From: Pohlia nutans
Lineage: Eukaryota; Streptophyta; Bryopsida; Bryales; Mniaceae
Direction of reading: 5' to 3'
Assembly (NCBI GenBank): GCA_022496805.1
Contig: CM040087.1
Span: 33,628,253 to 33,692,252 of the forward strand
Length of the DNA: 64,000 nucleotides
Shown: positions 34,754 to 45,946 of the stretch, one piece after another
Layout of the letters: each line of letters begins with the position of its first letter
Numbering within the stretch: position 1 is the first letter of the stretch
Translations under genes and position numbers: made by a program
Notes under the pieces: generated by a model
Databases searched by the model: none
What the model was told of the DNA's origin: nothing
Seen by the model: only the letters and a program-made list of their open reading frames with translations

Positions 34754-36160
34754 TAACAAGCGGCTAAGAGCATTCCCACCCATGCCCTCATCAAGTGGCC
34801 TTCAACAGTGGTTTGAGAGGGCACTGTAGGAGTTCAAGTGGCCTTTCAAATTGTGGACCCCCACTGTTGAGTCTCTTTGAATTTGAGAATCTGAAAAATG
34901 AAGAGCCCATAGCCAATGGGAAGCACCACATGCATGCTGGGCCATGGGTGGGAATGATTCATTGATTACATTCAAATCAAGAGGATGGAAAGCACCACGC
35001 CAGCACATGCATGTTGGGCCATGGGTGATTATCGCAATTAATGCAATGATTATCTCCCTCAAATAGCCCGGATTTCAAGCTCCAGAGGCAAATGCAAGAC
35101 TCCACAACCTAGCGTGACAAAGCTCATTTCTACAGAGGCCTTGCAAGAGAGGCCACTGGCAAACCCAAGGGTGGGAGAGAAAAAAGTGTGAGGGCCCTCT
35201 ACAATGCCAAAAGGCCACTTGTTGAGGGCAAGGGTGGCCATGCTCTAAGTTAGAGCATGGCCAGCAGCAGGTGATTCGGAGGGACCAACACCAAAATTTG
35301 GCCTAGTCATCTCCACTTGCTTCGAAGTTTGGCCCAGCAACTACCCACGAACGCTAAAATATAGTTTTGGGACCCAAAGTTTGAGGTTTCCCCGCCATCT
35401 AGAGAAGCTTTGGCGCAAGCAAATTTCTAACACCAAGCAAGCAAAGATGCTCAATCAACAATTAAATAACGAGCTTGAAGACTATTCACCGGCCCGTGCT
35501 TCAAGGTCATCAAGTTATTTTCATAAAATCTTCGTTTTATAAGTTGCCTTGGTGTTCGCTCCAAGAATGTTGCTTGGGTACTTCCTCCATAATAAAAATG
35601 GCCTTCAAATTGATGCTTGGCGGACTTTTTTTCTCTGGAACTGTTGGGCATGCTCTTAGTCGCGTAGTCTCTCCCTTAGGGCCGCTTCACACTATGGCCG
35701 AAGGTCGAGAGGCCGTCGATTTCCACCAATCAAATTGCAAGAAACCATGGTTTCGGCCTCTCGACCCTTCACACTAGAGGCCAAAGTCCAAAGGCCCTGG
35801 ACCTTCAAAATGTTTATATGGCAACACTTTTTGACCAAGGTGACGGCCTCTCGAGAGGAAGTTTGGGTCCTACATTTTGCAAGACCCGTCACTATGGTCG
35901 AGAGGCCGTCGATTTCTTTTCATAAAAAATGAAAACTATATTTTATGCCTATTTTCAGTAGATTTCTTTGGACTCCCAACAAAGTTTGGACTCTCAATCC
36001 CACGGCCTCTCGACTTGAACGGCGAAAGTGTGAAGTGGCCCTAACAAGCGGCTAGTTGAGCAGTCTCTCAGAGTTAGTTTGATTTTACTATCCATCCGTG
36101 TAACTCCTGAAAACAAAGTGTTTTCGTAATGTCACCCCTTGTGAGGTAGAGACAATAAAG
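34754..36160. mobile_element. Nested MITE cluster: 34768-35245, 35253-35655, 35679-36041 inside AGTCTCT-type repeats
   Basis: 34768-35245 has ends GAGCATTCCCACCCATGC and GTGGCCATGCTC with TAA duplicated. 35253-35655 has ends GAGCATGGCCA and GGGCATGCTC with TTA duplicated. 35679-36041 is copy 2 of the GGGCCGCTTCACACTATGG family, with TTA on the left and TAA on the right. Removing them leaves TAACAAGCGGCTAAGTTAG...GTAGTCTCTCCCTTA, matching the head of the AGTCTCTGCC-type repeat. Another such repeat (copy C) follows at 36042-36160. Confidence 0.65.
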
Positions 36161-37248
36161 AGCTCAATCTAAATTGGACCCCAAAGACTTGAATTGGACC
36201 TTGTGTTATTTTTTAAAAGCAAATTTGAGTGAGTTCCTTTTGTTTGTTTGCTTGTTTTTTATTTTTGTTTTTGATTTTTTTGGTGGGGGGAGAAGGGAAC
36301 AATAGAGAAATTTGTAAAGTAGCAAAAGCATTGGTTTCTGGGCTTGTGTTAGCAATAAAGACTTGGTGAATCCTTAATGCGGAAAATGTGTTTTGATTTA
36401 AAAACAAATGAAGTATGAGATTTTTGGAAAGTGAAGTTAGGTGACACCGCGTGGATTGCAAGGGAATCACTTGCAGCTTGCTTGGAATTCACACAGTAGT
36501 TGGGTGAACCATTCTTGGTACCCCATCCAACCATATCAAGATAAATGAAAAATACTAGAGATTCCTCATGTTTCCTTAAATAGCCTCTAGAAATAGTGAG
36601 CTTCGTTAAGTGGGCGAGTACATGAATAATGACTTTGGGCCTTCACTTGCTTGAAAGAGCTTGGTATTATAAAGTACGGAAGAGCTTCGTAGTCCCTCTT
36701 TATTAAATATGGAAGAGCTTGTGGAACAAGAGCATTGTAAGAAAATTGGGGATGTATGTCTATTGAAAAGGGAAGCACTCTAAAGCACTTTTCCAATCTG
36801 GTCTTTTAGTTTTAACAAAATGTGTGATTCTTGAGGCGGGGCTACTATGGACTTCCAACTCTCCACCATCGTTATGTAACTAAAGAATCATGTGACATAT
36901 CCAATATTCTAGAATCCCCTAGAGTGATTCTCATGCATTGATTCTCATTCCTAGGTACAATTTACAAAGGCCAAAGAACCTTATATTCCCCCCTTATTGT
37001 TTGGAATAAAAAAATCAATACAACTATCTTTGGAATTCACGCGGTTATACAAAATTCAAAGTCTGTCTCAAGACAACTTCAACTAATTTCCGTTACAATT
37101 TCCATGGGTTGTAGAGTTGAAACAAAATGAATTTTTTTCTATGGGTCCCAAAAAATAAAATAAAATAAATGCAACGTTTCATTCTCATCTTGAAGGCTCT
37201 ACTGGTATTCTTGTTTTTGGGCCAAATGGATTGACAGTCCAACACTAA
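36161..37248. other. Intergenic stretch, nothing recognised
   Basis: T/A-rich, with several short ORFs on the minus strand (for example 36213-36534) that show no motif, codon pattern or splice context. No repeat partner was seen in the window. Confidence 0.5.
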
Positions 37249-37610
37249 GGGCCGCTTCACACTATGCCCGAAGGTTGAGAGGTCGTCGATTTCCACCAAT
37301 CAAATTGCAAGAAATCATGGGTTCAGCCTCTCCATCCTTCACACTAGAGGCCAAAGTCCAAAGGCTGTGAACCTCCAAAATGCTTACATGGTAACACTTT
37401 TTGACCAAGGTGACGGCCTCCTGAGAGGAAGTTTGGGTTCAACGAGATTGGGAACCCAAACTATGGTCGAGAGGCCGTTGATTTCTTTTTATAAAAATGA
37501 AAACTATATTTTATCGCCTATTTTCAGTAGATTTCTCTGGACTCTCAATACAGTTTGGACTCTCAATCCCACGGCCTCTCGACTTGGACAGCCATAGTGT
37601 AAAGGGGGCC
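37249..37610. mobile_element. MITE with GGGCCGCTTCACACTATGCC ends, copy 3
   Basis: Collinear with 11717-12050 and 35679-36041 (CACCAATCAAATTGCAAGAA, CTTCACACTAGAGGCCAAAG, GGTGACGGCCTC). The right end CAGCCATAGTGTAAAGGGGGCC has drifted; flanks TAA and TGA. Confidence 0.7.
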
Positions 37611-37730
37611 TGAGTATACTGTATCGATACGTCAACAATGGATGGCAAGAAACAAAGAAAACCAACGTGAGTCCTTGGATTTTTTACAACCCGCCAACCC
37701 GTCCTTCGAAATTCCAGATGGGACCCACAT

Positions 37731-37866
37731 TAGTAGGATTTTGGTCCTCTATAACTTGTCCTTTGTGCCTTAAATGGTCCTTTGTGATTTAGTTCTTTTA
37801 AAGAAAAGTTGTTTTGAACCATTTAAGTAACAAAGAACTAGTTATAAAGGACCAAATTCCTACTAG
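37731..37866. repeat. ~136 bp fold-back repeat
   Basis: TAGTAGGATTTTGGTCCTCT at the left is the imperfect complement of AAGGACCAAATTCCTACTA at the right; the inner arms (AAATGGT/ACCATTT) pair as well. A hairpin MITE or relic. Confidence 0.55.
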
Positions 37867-38250
37867 TGCCAAAGCACCGTGAGATGCCCTCTTATGATCG
37901 AAGGGATGAGATCTCTCTTGCCAAAGACTAGCCTTGTGAGTCTCACTGCACCTCAGTAACGCGGGAAGCCTGTCCATAGTGGAATATATTCTCTAAATTG
38001 TTAACTCTAAAGTGTTCACACTACATTTATCCGGTCAACCCTCATCAATTTCTTAAAGTTTAAGATTTATTGTAGGTGGCATGCTTTTTGAGCTTACATA
38101 AAACAAAAATTTCATTGGAAAGTTGTTTTGTAGTGTATGTTGGAATTTTAGGGCTATGAGCTTCAAAGTGGTGTAAAAAACGCAATTTTAACAATTTTGA
38201 AGAACCGTAAATTGGATTGGAAAGTGAAAGACAGCTCCAACACTTTCTTA

Positions 38251-38716
38251 GGCCCTCTTTACACTAGAGGCGAGGGGCCGTGAGAAAAGAAATTTCAGCC
38301 AATGGGATGCGTAGAAATCGAGAAGACCAAGGAAGGTCACTTTACACTTGAAATTTTCAATCCAAGGGACAAAAGGAGGAGAAAATGACATGGACAACAC
38401 TTTTGTCCTTTGTGGCAAGAAAAACAGAAATTTTTGAAGGCCCCCGGATTTTCCGTCAAGCCTACCTCAAGAGGTGGGTCTAACGCAAATTCCGGGGGGC
38501 CGTCAAGCCAAAATTCTCACAACCAATTTTTTTTTTATTTTTTTTTAAGAAATATGTAAGAGCTTTACTTTTTTAAACCGGTATTTTATTTTGTAGCCTC
38601 TTCTCACTTTACACTATATCCAAAGGACGTCAAATTCAAAGTTGGCTTCTCAAGAATGAGCCATGGCCCTTGGCCGGTTTTCTCCACGACTTCTCGTTTC
38701 TAGTGTAAAGAGGGCC
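38251..38716. mobile_element. MITE with GGCCCTCTTTACACTAGA ends, TSD TTA
   Basis: Left end GGCCCTCTTTACACTAGA and right end TCTAGTGTAAAGAGGGCC are a perfect 18-bp inverted pair; TTA at 38248-38250 and 38717-38719. Consistent with a PIF/Harbinger-type MITE and distantly like the GGGCCGCTTCACACTA family. Confidence 0.85.
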
Positions 38717-38719
38717 TTA

Positions 38720-41011
38720 GTTGAGACCAATTTTATTTGAAATTAGGAACTAGTTGAAAATTAGCGTTTAACCGAAATACGATTAAAGATGGCTCCATGG
38801 GGCTCCTTGACACCAAATTCGGTTTAGTATTCAGTTGACCTACAGGGGATCCGGCCCGGTTGGAGAACCTTATCAAATAGAACTGGATTTGCCAAAACGG
38901 GAAAGCAAGGAAATGGAGTAGGTAAGTTGGAGGCGTGGACTGGGACAATTTAGAAAGAGTCGGAAGCAACGGAGGCACCAACGGGGAAGAGGACAAGCAA
39001 GGCCGGCGCCCTTGGTGCTGGTGAGATTCGATAGGTGCCATTCAACCTGATCGACTGACTGGGCCGCGCGGCCGCGGGCGGCGGCACCGGACTGACGTGG
39101 CCGGGCGGTTGCGTCTGCTTGGTCTAGCCGGATTGCGTTGGTTCTCACGCTGCCTGGCTGCCCGGTCCGTCCTCGATGCAACGCACCCCGCCCGGCTCTT
39201 CAGCACCACTTCTACCGCACCACTCGCGCCCAGATTGCGAGACGCCGCTGCATTGGAATTCCACCCAGATTTCCCATTGACTGATCAATCGCAGGAACAT
39301 GAAGCACCTTGCCTTGCCTTGCAGCGTGACTTGATCTAGTGGCGTTTGTCCACTACGTGCAGGACTTCGTAATTCCACCAGTGAGCTAGCTAGCTGCGTT
39401 CGATTGATTCGTAGCGGTTTGTACGTGCGTCGGTTTGGTGAGCAACAGACAGGGATGCAGATGCGCTGGAGAATAGGAGCTACTGTCATTCCGGGAGGAA
39501 GAGAACGTGCAAGTTCTAAGATTCTGTTTCCGAGGTAATTTTCATAAGCTGGCGCAGTACTGGCACGCTGGTAGTGGAGATCCTCGGCAAGCAGGCAGGG
39601 GACAGCAAGCTTGTGGGAATTCAAGCGATGGTGGCCTGCGCAAGTTGAATCTGCATGGTGGTGCAGCAGGACGACTGGGTTTAGGAAATGGACGCGTTTG
39701 GGAATCCTGAATTACAGCAACTGTGAGGAGCCGGGCAGCGTTCAAGGAACAGAAAACTCGTACGCACTTTCTGAACCTTACAGTCTTCGACGAGTTCGTG
39801 TTCCGGCGCTCTTAACGGCGCGGTATAGTGTAACATTATTCTTGGAACGGGATCTTTACGATTAGGTTGCAGAATACCATCATCCTCTAGGTCATTCGTC
39901 ACCACTTCTGTTCATGTGAGGTTTCGTATCCTTTTGCCACCTCCGCCTTATCAGGAAGATTATCGAATGAGGGCGACGCCTTCGGAAACAAGTGAGAGAT
40001 TGAATGTGGTACGGACTGTCTTCGCATTTTTGCTTCAGAGCATTGAATGTTCCGGATTGCGAGGGGTTCACGACTAATTTCTGGATCAAGCCAGTAACTA
40101 GTGGCGGAACGGAACATTTCGGGAGGCATGGTGCTTCCCTATGAAGCTGTAATCACTGTAAAGCTTCCCGTTTTTGTTAGTTCCAAGACCCTTTTACAGT
40201 GATCAATAGGGTATTAGAAACTCTGCTTAATTAGGGGACCGTGTCAAACTGCAAGCTTCTGGTTTTGAAAATTAGAGATGTGACTTGAAAACTCTTCGTA
40301 TTTTGGAGGCAAGAAGAGTACGGACTCGAAATCGAATTCAGATTCAAGAAGCAGTGAGATCTCGCAGGAGCTTTGACCCCTCCTATAAATGTATTGTTTA
40401 ATAACAAATCTGTGCTCTCCGTGGCGGTGTCTTTATATTGGAAATGGGTTTGAGATGGACGACCTCGAATTCTCTGCCGTGGACTTTATACCGATTCTGT
40501 GCAGTCAACGGTGACCATGATGGTGATGATGATGGTGATGATGATGATCAGATTTCTAGTAGGCATACTGTTTCTGATTCTGTGTAGTAGCTCTCAATAT
40601 TATACTCCAGGGAATGTTTCAGCACTTGACGGTTCAGATTTTGTTTCGTCCGTCTAAATTCAGGGGAAGCATGAACATTGGTAACAAAGCCCGTTGACAG
40701 TGGCTGGAAATCATGCTGAACAGAGAGAGTGTGCATCATAGTTGGTAGAAAAAGATGCATCTGGAGGGATTCGATTCGGGATTGAAACGAGAAATGATGT
40801 CCATTGGATTCCCAGGCTGGAATCAGTTATAATTAGGTCTTCTTTGTCTCAAAATCAATACGAGGAGGAGGCCTTTGCTCCATACGGCATGAATACGGGT
40901 TAGCCTAGTTTTTGGTTCGCTGAATTGTTAGACTCCAAGTGACTCTCGCTTAAATTGATTTTGTCGGATTTTGATGTTGTCCCAGGTGGGGAATTCGAAA
41001 GACGATCCAGC
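38720..41011 (+). promoter_or_regulatory. Upstream region / probable long 5' leader of the hybrid histidine kinase
   Basis: GC-rich block at about 39040-39260, then mixed DNA; a GATGGT/GATGAT microsatellite at 40515-40548. An acceptor TTGTCCCAG ends at 40985, 26 bp before the kinase ATG, so the leader is probably spliced from an upstream non-coding exon (candidate donor GAG/GTAATT near 39535). ORFs here on both strands lack recognisable protein content; the largest is 39145-39624 on the minus strand. Confidence 0.4.
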
Positions 41012-44000
41012 ATGAATATCATAGATAATCTCGTTCCCGGTGGACTGGGCCAGCGAGCGGTGTTCGTGTGCGACAGTGAGGCCAAAAACATCTACACAAA
41101 CTCCGCGTACCAGAGCATGACGGGGACTACCCCGGAGGAATTGCTGGGTCTTGGATGGATCTCTTTCGTGCATCCCGATGATTTGCCAGTGAGTAGTAGT
41201 CCAACTAATGATCATCAATCCACCAATCCAAATTCTCACTCAGGATATGCTAGCCCTTGTAAATTGTATTGCGTGTTTCGGTTTCAATTTTTGTCGGTTG
41301 GCGTACCTGGGGTTTAGGGTTTGTGAGAGGGGAATTGAATCAGCTAAGCAGTAGGGTCTGGATTCGTGAATCAGGCTGTATGGGCGCTTGCGTTTGGGCA
41401 TTTCTCGTCTCCAGCGGAGGGGAACCGACAAATTCAGTGCGAGTATCGCCTGACACACAAATACAAGAAGAATTACTACACATGGGTGAACGTGCAATCC
41501 GTGGATATGTCCGGCTGCCCTGGACTTGGCAGGTAATTATTCTGATGCCGGAGATCGGATGATCTGTTGTATCTCATCAGGTCGTGAGTACGTGTTGTTA
41601 GACTGACACTTGAATGGTTTGATTCTCATGTAGTTTTGTGGGGATCCTCGAGGACATCTCCTGGAAGAAAGAAGCGGAGGAGTCGTTACGGCGCAGCGAG
41701 GAGCGGTACGTGCTGGCGGTGCGAGGCTCCAACGATGGGCTGTGGGACTGGGACATCGAATCCAACCGAGTGTTCTACTCGCAGCGCTACAAGAACATGT
41801 TAGGGTTGGGAGCCACAGATGAAGCCGAAAATCTGGGGGTGTTCGAATCTCGCCTGCATCCCAAACACCGCGGTTCGTATTAATGCTACAATAATATTAC
41901 ATTTTGTGTGCAGCACTGAAATTCATTCCAGGCTCACGATCTGGAACAGTTCAGGATTGAGTGACAATTGGTGCCTCGATCATTGCAGATTCTGTGATGG
42001 CGACGATGAAAGATTACTTGGCGACGAACAGCGCGGACTCGCCGCCCTTCGACGTGGAGACGCTGCTCCAGACCGGCGACGGCTGGTACAACTGGTTCCG
42101 AGTGCGTGGTCAGGCGCTGTGGAACAAAGACGGCAAACCGGTGCGCATGGCAGGCTCCATCACGGATATCACGGAACGGCGCAACTGGGAAGAGGAGCAA
42201 GCTTGCTTGATTGCCAACCTCGCCATTGCTCGCGACAAGGCAGAAAAAGCCGCGAAAGCCAGATCCGAGTTCCTCGCTGTGAGTGATTCACGGGCCAATT
42301 CCTCTTGTTTAGGGTTTAGGGCTTTAACCGGTATTCTATCTTCTTGTACTGATGATCAACTCCATTTGTGCATGCTCTTACAGCTCTTAGTCTAGCCCTC
42401 ACATTTGATGTTTTGGTAACACCAAAATGCGACGTTCAAGTGCTTTCAGGACTTATAAGTGCGCAAATGTGCTTCTTGTTTCTCAACTAAAACCTCAAAG
42501 TATGTCGATTCTAGAATTGAGACGAGTATCAACGTGCTCCGGATCTTACAATAATTAGCCCCACGATTCACAAAACATTGAATTACAATCCTCGTTTTAA
42601 AATATATTACTTTTTGACTTTCTGGGACCAGTGGCTTGTGTGAGATCGAGTTCTCGAAAGAATAATAAGGGGTGCCTGGGATGTTGGATTAATACCCTCA
42701 TTGAAAAGCTCTTGAACATCTAGCAAACCTGCCTTGAAAGACTGATATTGAATCAGAAAGCTAATTTGGACCTCCGGAAGGAACACTCAACAGTCAGTTT
42801 CAGTACAAACTGACATAATTATGTTATTTCAGCATTCTTTCTTGCTTTAAGAACTTACGTCCTATGACATCTGAAAACCCAAACCTCTGAAGGCCCAAAT
42901 TGATCTTCTGAAATGATCGTTTGGTTGTTTTGCCTGATCATGATTGAATTGCACTGTGTAATTTTAGGTTATGAGCCATGAGATCCGAACGCCATTGAAC
43001 GGCGTCATCGGAATGGCGTCCGTGCTGTTGGACACCGCGCCCACTCCCGAGCAGCAGGAATGCCTGGAAACGATTCGAACGTCCGGGGAGTGCCTGTTGT
43101 CAATCATCAACGACATTTTGGACTTCTCCAAAATCGACGCGGGGAAGTTGACCATCAGCCCCGTGCAGTGCAACTTGCGCAACGTGGTGGAAGACGTGGG
43201 GAGCATGCTGGCGCTTCGCGTGGAGCCCAAAGGCGTGGAGATGGTGGTTCGGTATCGCCCTGCATTGTCCGCCGTCTTTGTGGACGCCGTTCGCTTGCGC
43301 CAAGTGCTCATCAACCTGGTCGGCAACGCCTGCAAGTTCACCCACATGGGCTCCATCGCCGTGGATGTCACGTTAGTGTGCGAGAATTGTCACCAGGGGT
43401 TGAGTACCGGGGAGGTTCATTGCTCGCACTGCAAGTCCGCTCCGGGCTGCAAGAAAAGTAGCGTTCCAGGGGCTGTTCCGGTGCTCGACGCCGACGTTGC
43501 CAATCCTGCCAAGCTGCCAAACGGATACGCGGGCTGGGATCCCGGCGACCCGGAGCCCATTTTCGTGCACAACCCGGACAGCGGACAACGCCGGAGCCGC
43601 GCCGTGGAGAACATCCGCGCGCACATGACGCTCTGCGAATCGTACAAAGGCCTCACCATCGACAAGGTCAGCCGGACGGACATGTTCGCGGAAGGCGTGA
43701 AGTCGGATCACATCACGCGCGACTCGGACGTGAAGCTGCCCGTGTTTGCGAATCACAACAAGAGAAAGCGACTCTGTGGGCGGATGGAGGATAGCAACGT
43801 TGTCCGTTGTAGTAGTAGTAGTAGTAACTGTACAAATAGCAGCAGTAACGGGGATTCTACCAAACCCGTCGAGGCAGCTGATCAGCTGCGCACGCAGACG
43901 TCTTGCAGCTTCGCGGAGAGGACTTATAGTGATATGAACTGTGACGACTCTGCTACCATCAGTGGGAGTGATTCAGGAAACTCCGACGACGAAAACGGCG

Positions 44001-45915
44001 ACGCCAACATGGCGGAGAATCCCCGCATGGTTCGTTGGTTTCGATTCTCCGTGATTGATACCGGGATTGGCATTGCCACCGACAAATTGGACTCCCTGTT
44101 TGAGAAGTTCACGCAGTGCAGCACCAGTACCACCAGTACTTATGGTGGCACTGGTCTTGGCCTGGCCGTCTCGAAACGACTCGTAAGTAATAATTACCCG
44201 TTTCTCTCATCTCAACAGATGCCTCATTCTTTACATTCATGAACTTAATGACACTAACTAAGAGCGAAGTTCAAGACGCGGGGAGAACTGAAACTTGGGT
44301 TTTTCTCATTCCCAGCCATGAAGTTGTGCGCATTCTATGGACTTCCTTACACAGGGTACCTTGACACATTCATTAGGTAGTAAATGGTACAAAAATGATG
44401 GTGAATTCGTGGTGAACACTTGCTAAATTAAAGTGGTTGCTCAATTTAGCAAGTGTTCACCACGAATTCATCATCATTCTCGTACCATTTACTTGGCGGT
44501 GAATCGGTCAAGGTTCCTTGTGTTAAGACGAAACATGAACACATTTGGTGAAACATGAACAAATTTGGTTGGTTAGGAAAAGATTCTCATGAAGTTTTGG
44601 GCTTCAAACCCTCCATACATCATGACAACTTCTCCACCACTTTTTTCTCAAAAACTCACTTGAAATGTGGAACTTGGTCCCAAAGTCCTTAAAAACTTAT
44701 TTTTTTAATGAGATAGTTCACTCATGGAACTTGGTTCTAACAATTTATGAACTTAACATTCGTGACATGGTGCACTTACTCATGGATATGCAGGTGGAGC
44801 TCATGGGCGGCACCATCGGCGTGGAAAGCGAGGAAGGGAAAGGCTCAAAGTTCACGTTCACGTTGCCGCTGGCGTTAGACTCGTCATCGGAGGAAGGAGA
44901 TACACCGCCGACGATCTCAGCCGAGTCGTCGACCGTCACCAGCATGGACACCGGCGATAGTGATTCCGCGGCATCATCTTCCGTTGCACAACAGCAACAA
45001 CAACAACAACAACAGAAGCGAGTGCTGGTGGTGGACCGTCACGAAATGACCAAGGAAGCGCTCTGTGACCAGATGCGGGCGTGGGGGTTGGACGCCACGG
45101 CGTGCAACAACGTGGACGAGGCCATGGCAATCCTGCGAGACTCGTACGCCGCGGGGCTGCCGTTTCAAGTGGCCATCATCGAGCGCTCCGTGGTGGAGTT
45201 GTTCGGCCACGAGATGCGGAAGGTGCCCGAGATCAGTGCCCTGCAGCTCGTCATGCTGGGCCGCGTGGGGCAGAGCCTTCCCTCGCAGCGCATGTTGGCC
45301 GAGCTCGGCTGCTGCTCCAGCTTCAGCCGCCCCCCTCGCCAAGCCTATCTGCGCGACGCGTTGTCCGTGGCCTTCTCCGGAGGCGACAAGTTCATTCGCA
45401 TGAAACCGGACTTCACGCTTGACATGATGCGCACTGCGCCCAAGAATCTCAGACACTCCGCGGTGTCCAACAGCTGTGGCCTCCTCGCCGCCCCGTTACG
45501 GAGCAAAAAGAGCCTCGAGCACGAGAGTTCCGTCGCCGGTAGTCCCCCGTCACTCACCTCCACTCTTGCTCGCCGCCCCAACATCCTCATTGTGGTACGC
45601 CTTTCAACCTGCAAATCTCAAATCTCTCAACACGTCCCCATTGCATTCACAAAGTTATTCGGTGTCAGTTAACTCCTAAAGGACCAAGGATTCATGGTTT
45701 TAAAATGCGCCTACACCTAATGGCTTAAGCTTGCTGTGTCCATTTACTCGCTGACCCATTATGCAAAAGGTACGCCGTTAGAGTGGAAAGTTCTGAATAA
45801 CGAAGCGCAAAAGAGAACACAATCTCTTCTTTCTCGCTATTTAGACTTAGCCTACTTTGTCCTTCGACTGATTGTTTGCATCGGATTTCAGGTTTTCTAT
45901 TGCACTCCCTTTCTT

Positions 45916-45946
<31 letters not shown>

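Noticed and set aside
39145..39624. 159-residue minus-strand open frame in the GC-rich region upstream of PHK
   Set aside because: No ATG-plus-domain support, amino-acid composition typical of a GC-rich shadow frame, and several competing frames of similar length on both strands.
42964..43371. 135-residue minus-strand frame inside PHK exon 5
   Set aside because: Antisense shadow of the HisKA/ATPase exon, as are 43373-43756, 44974-45456 and similar frames.
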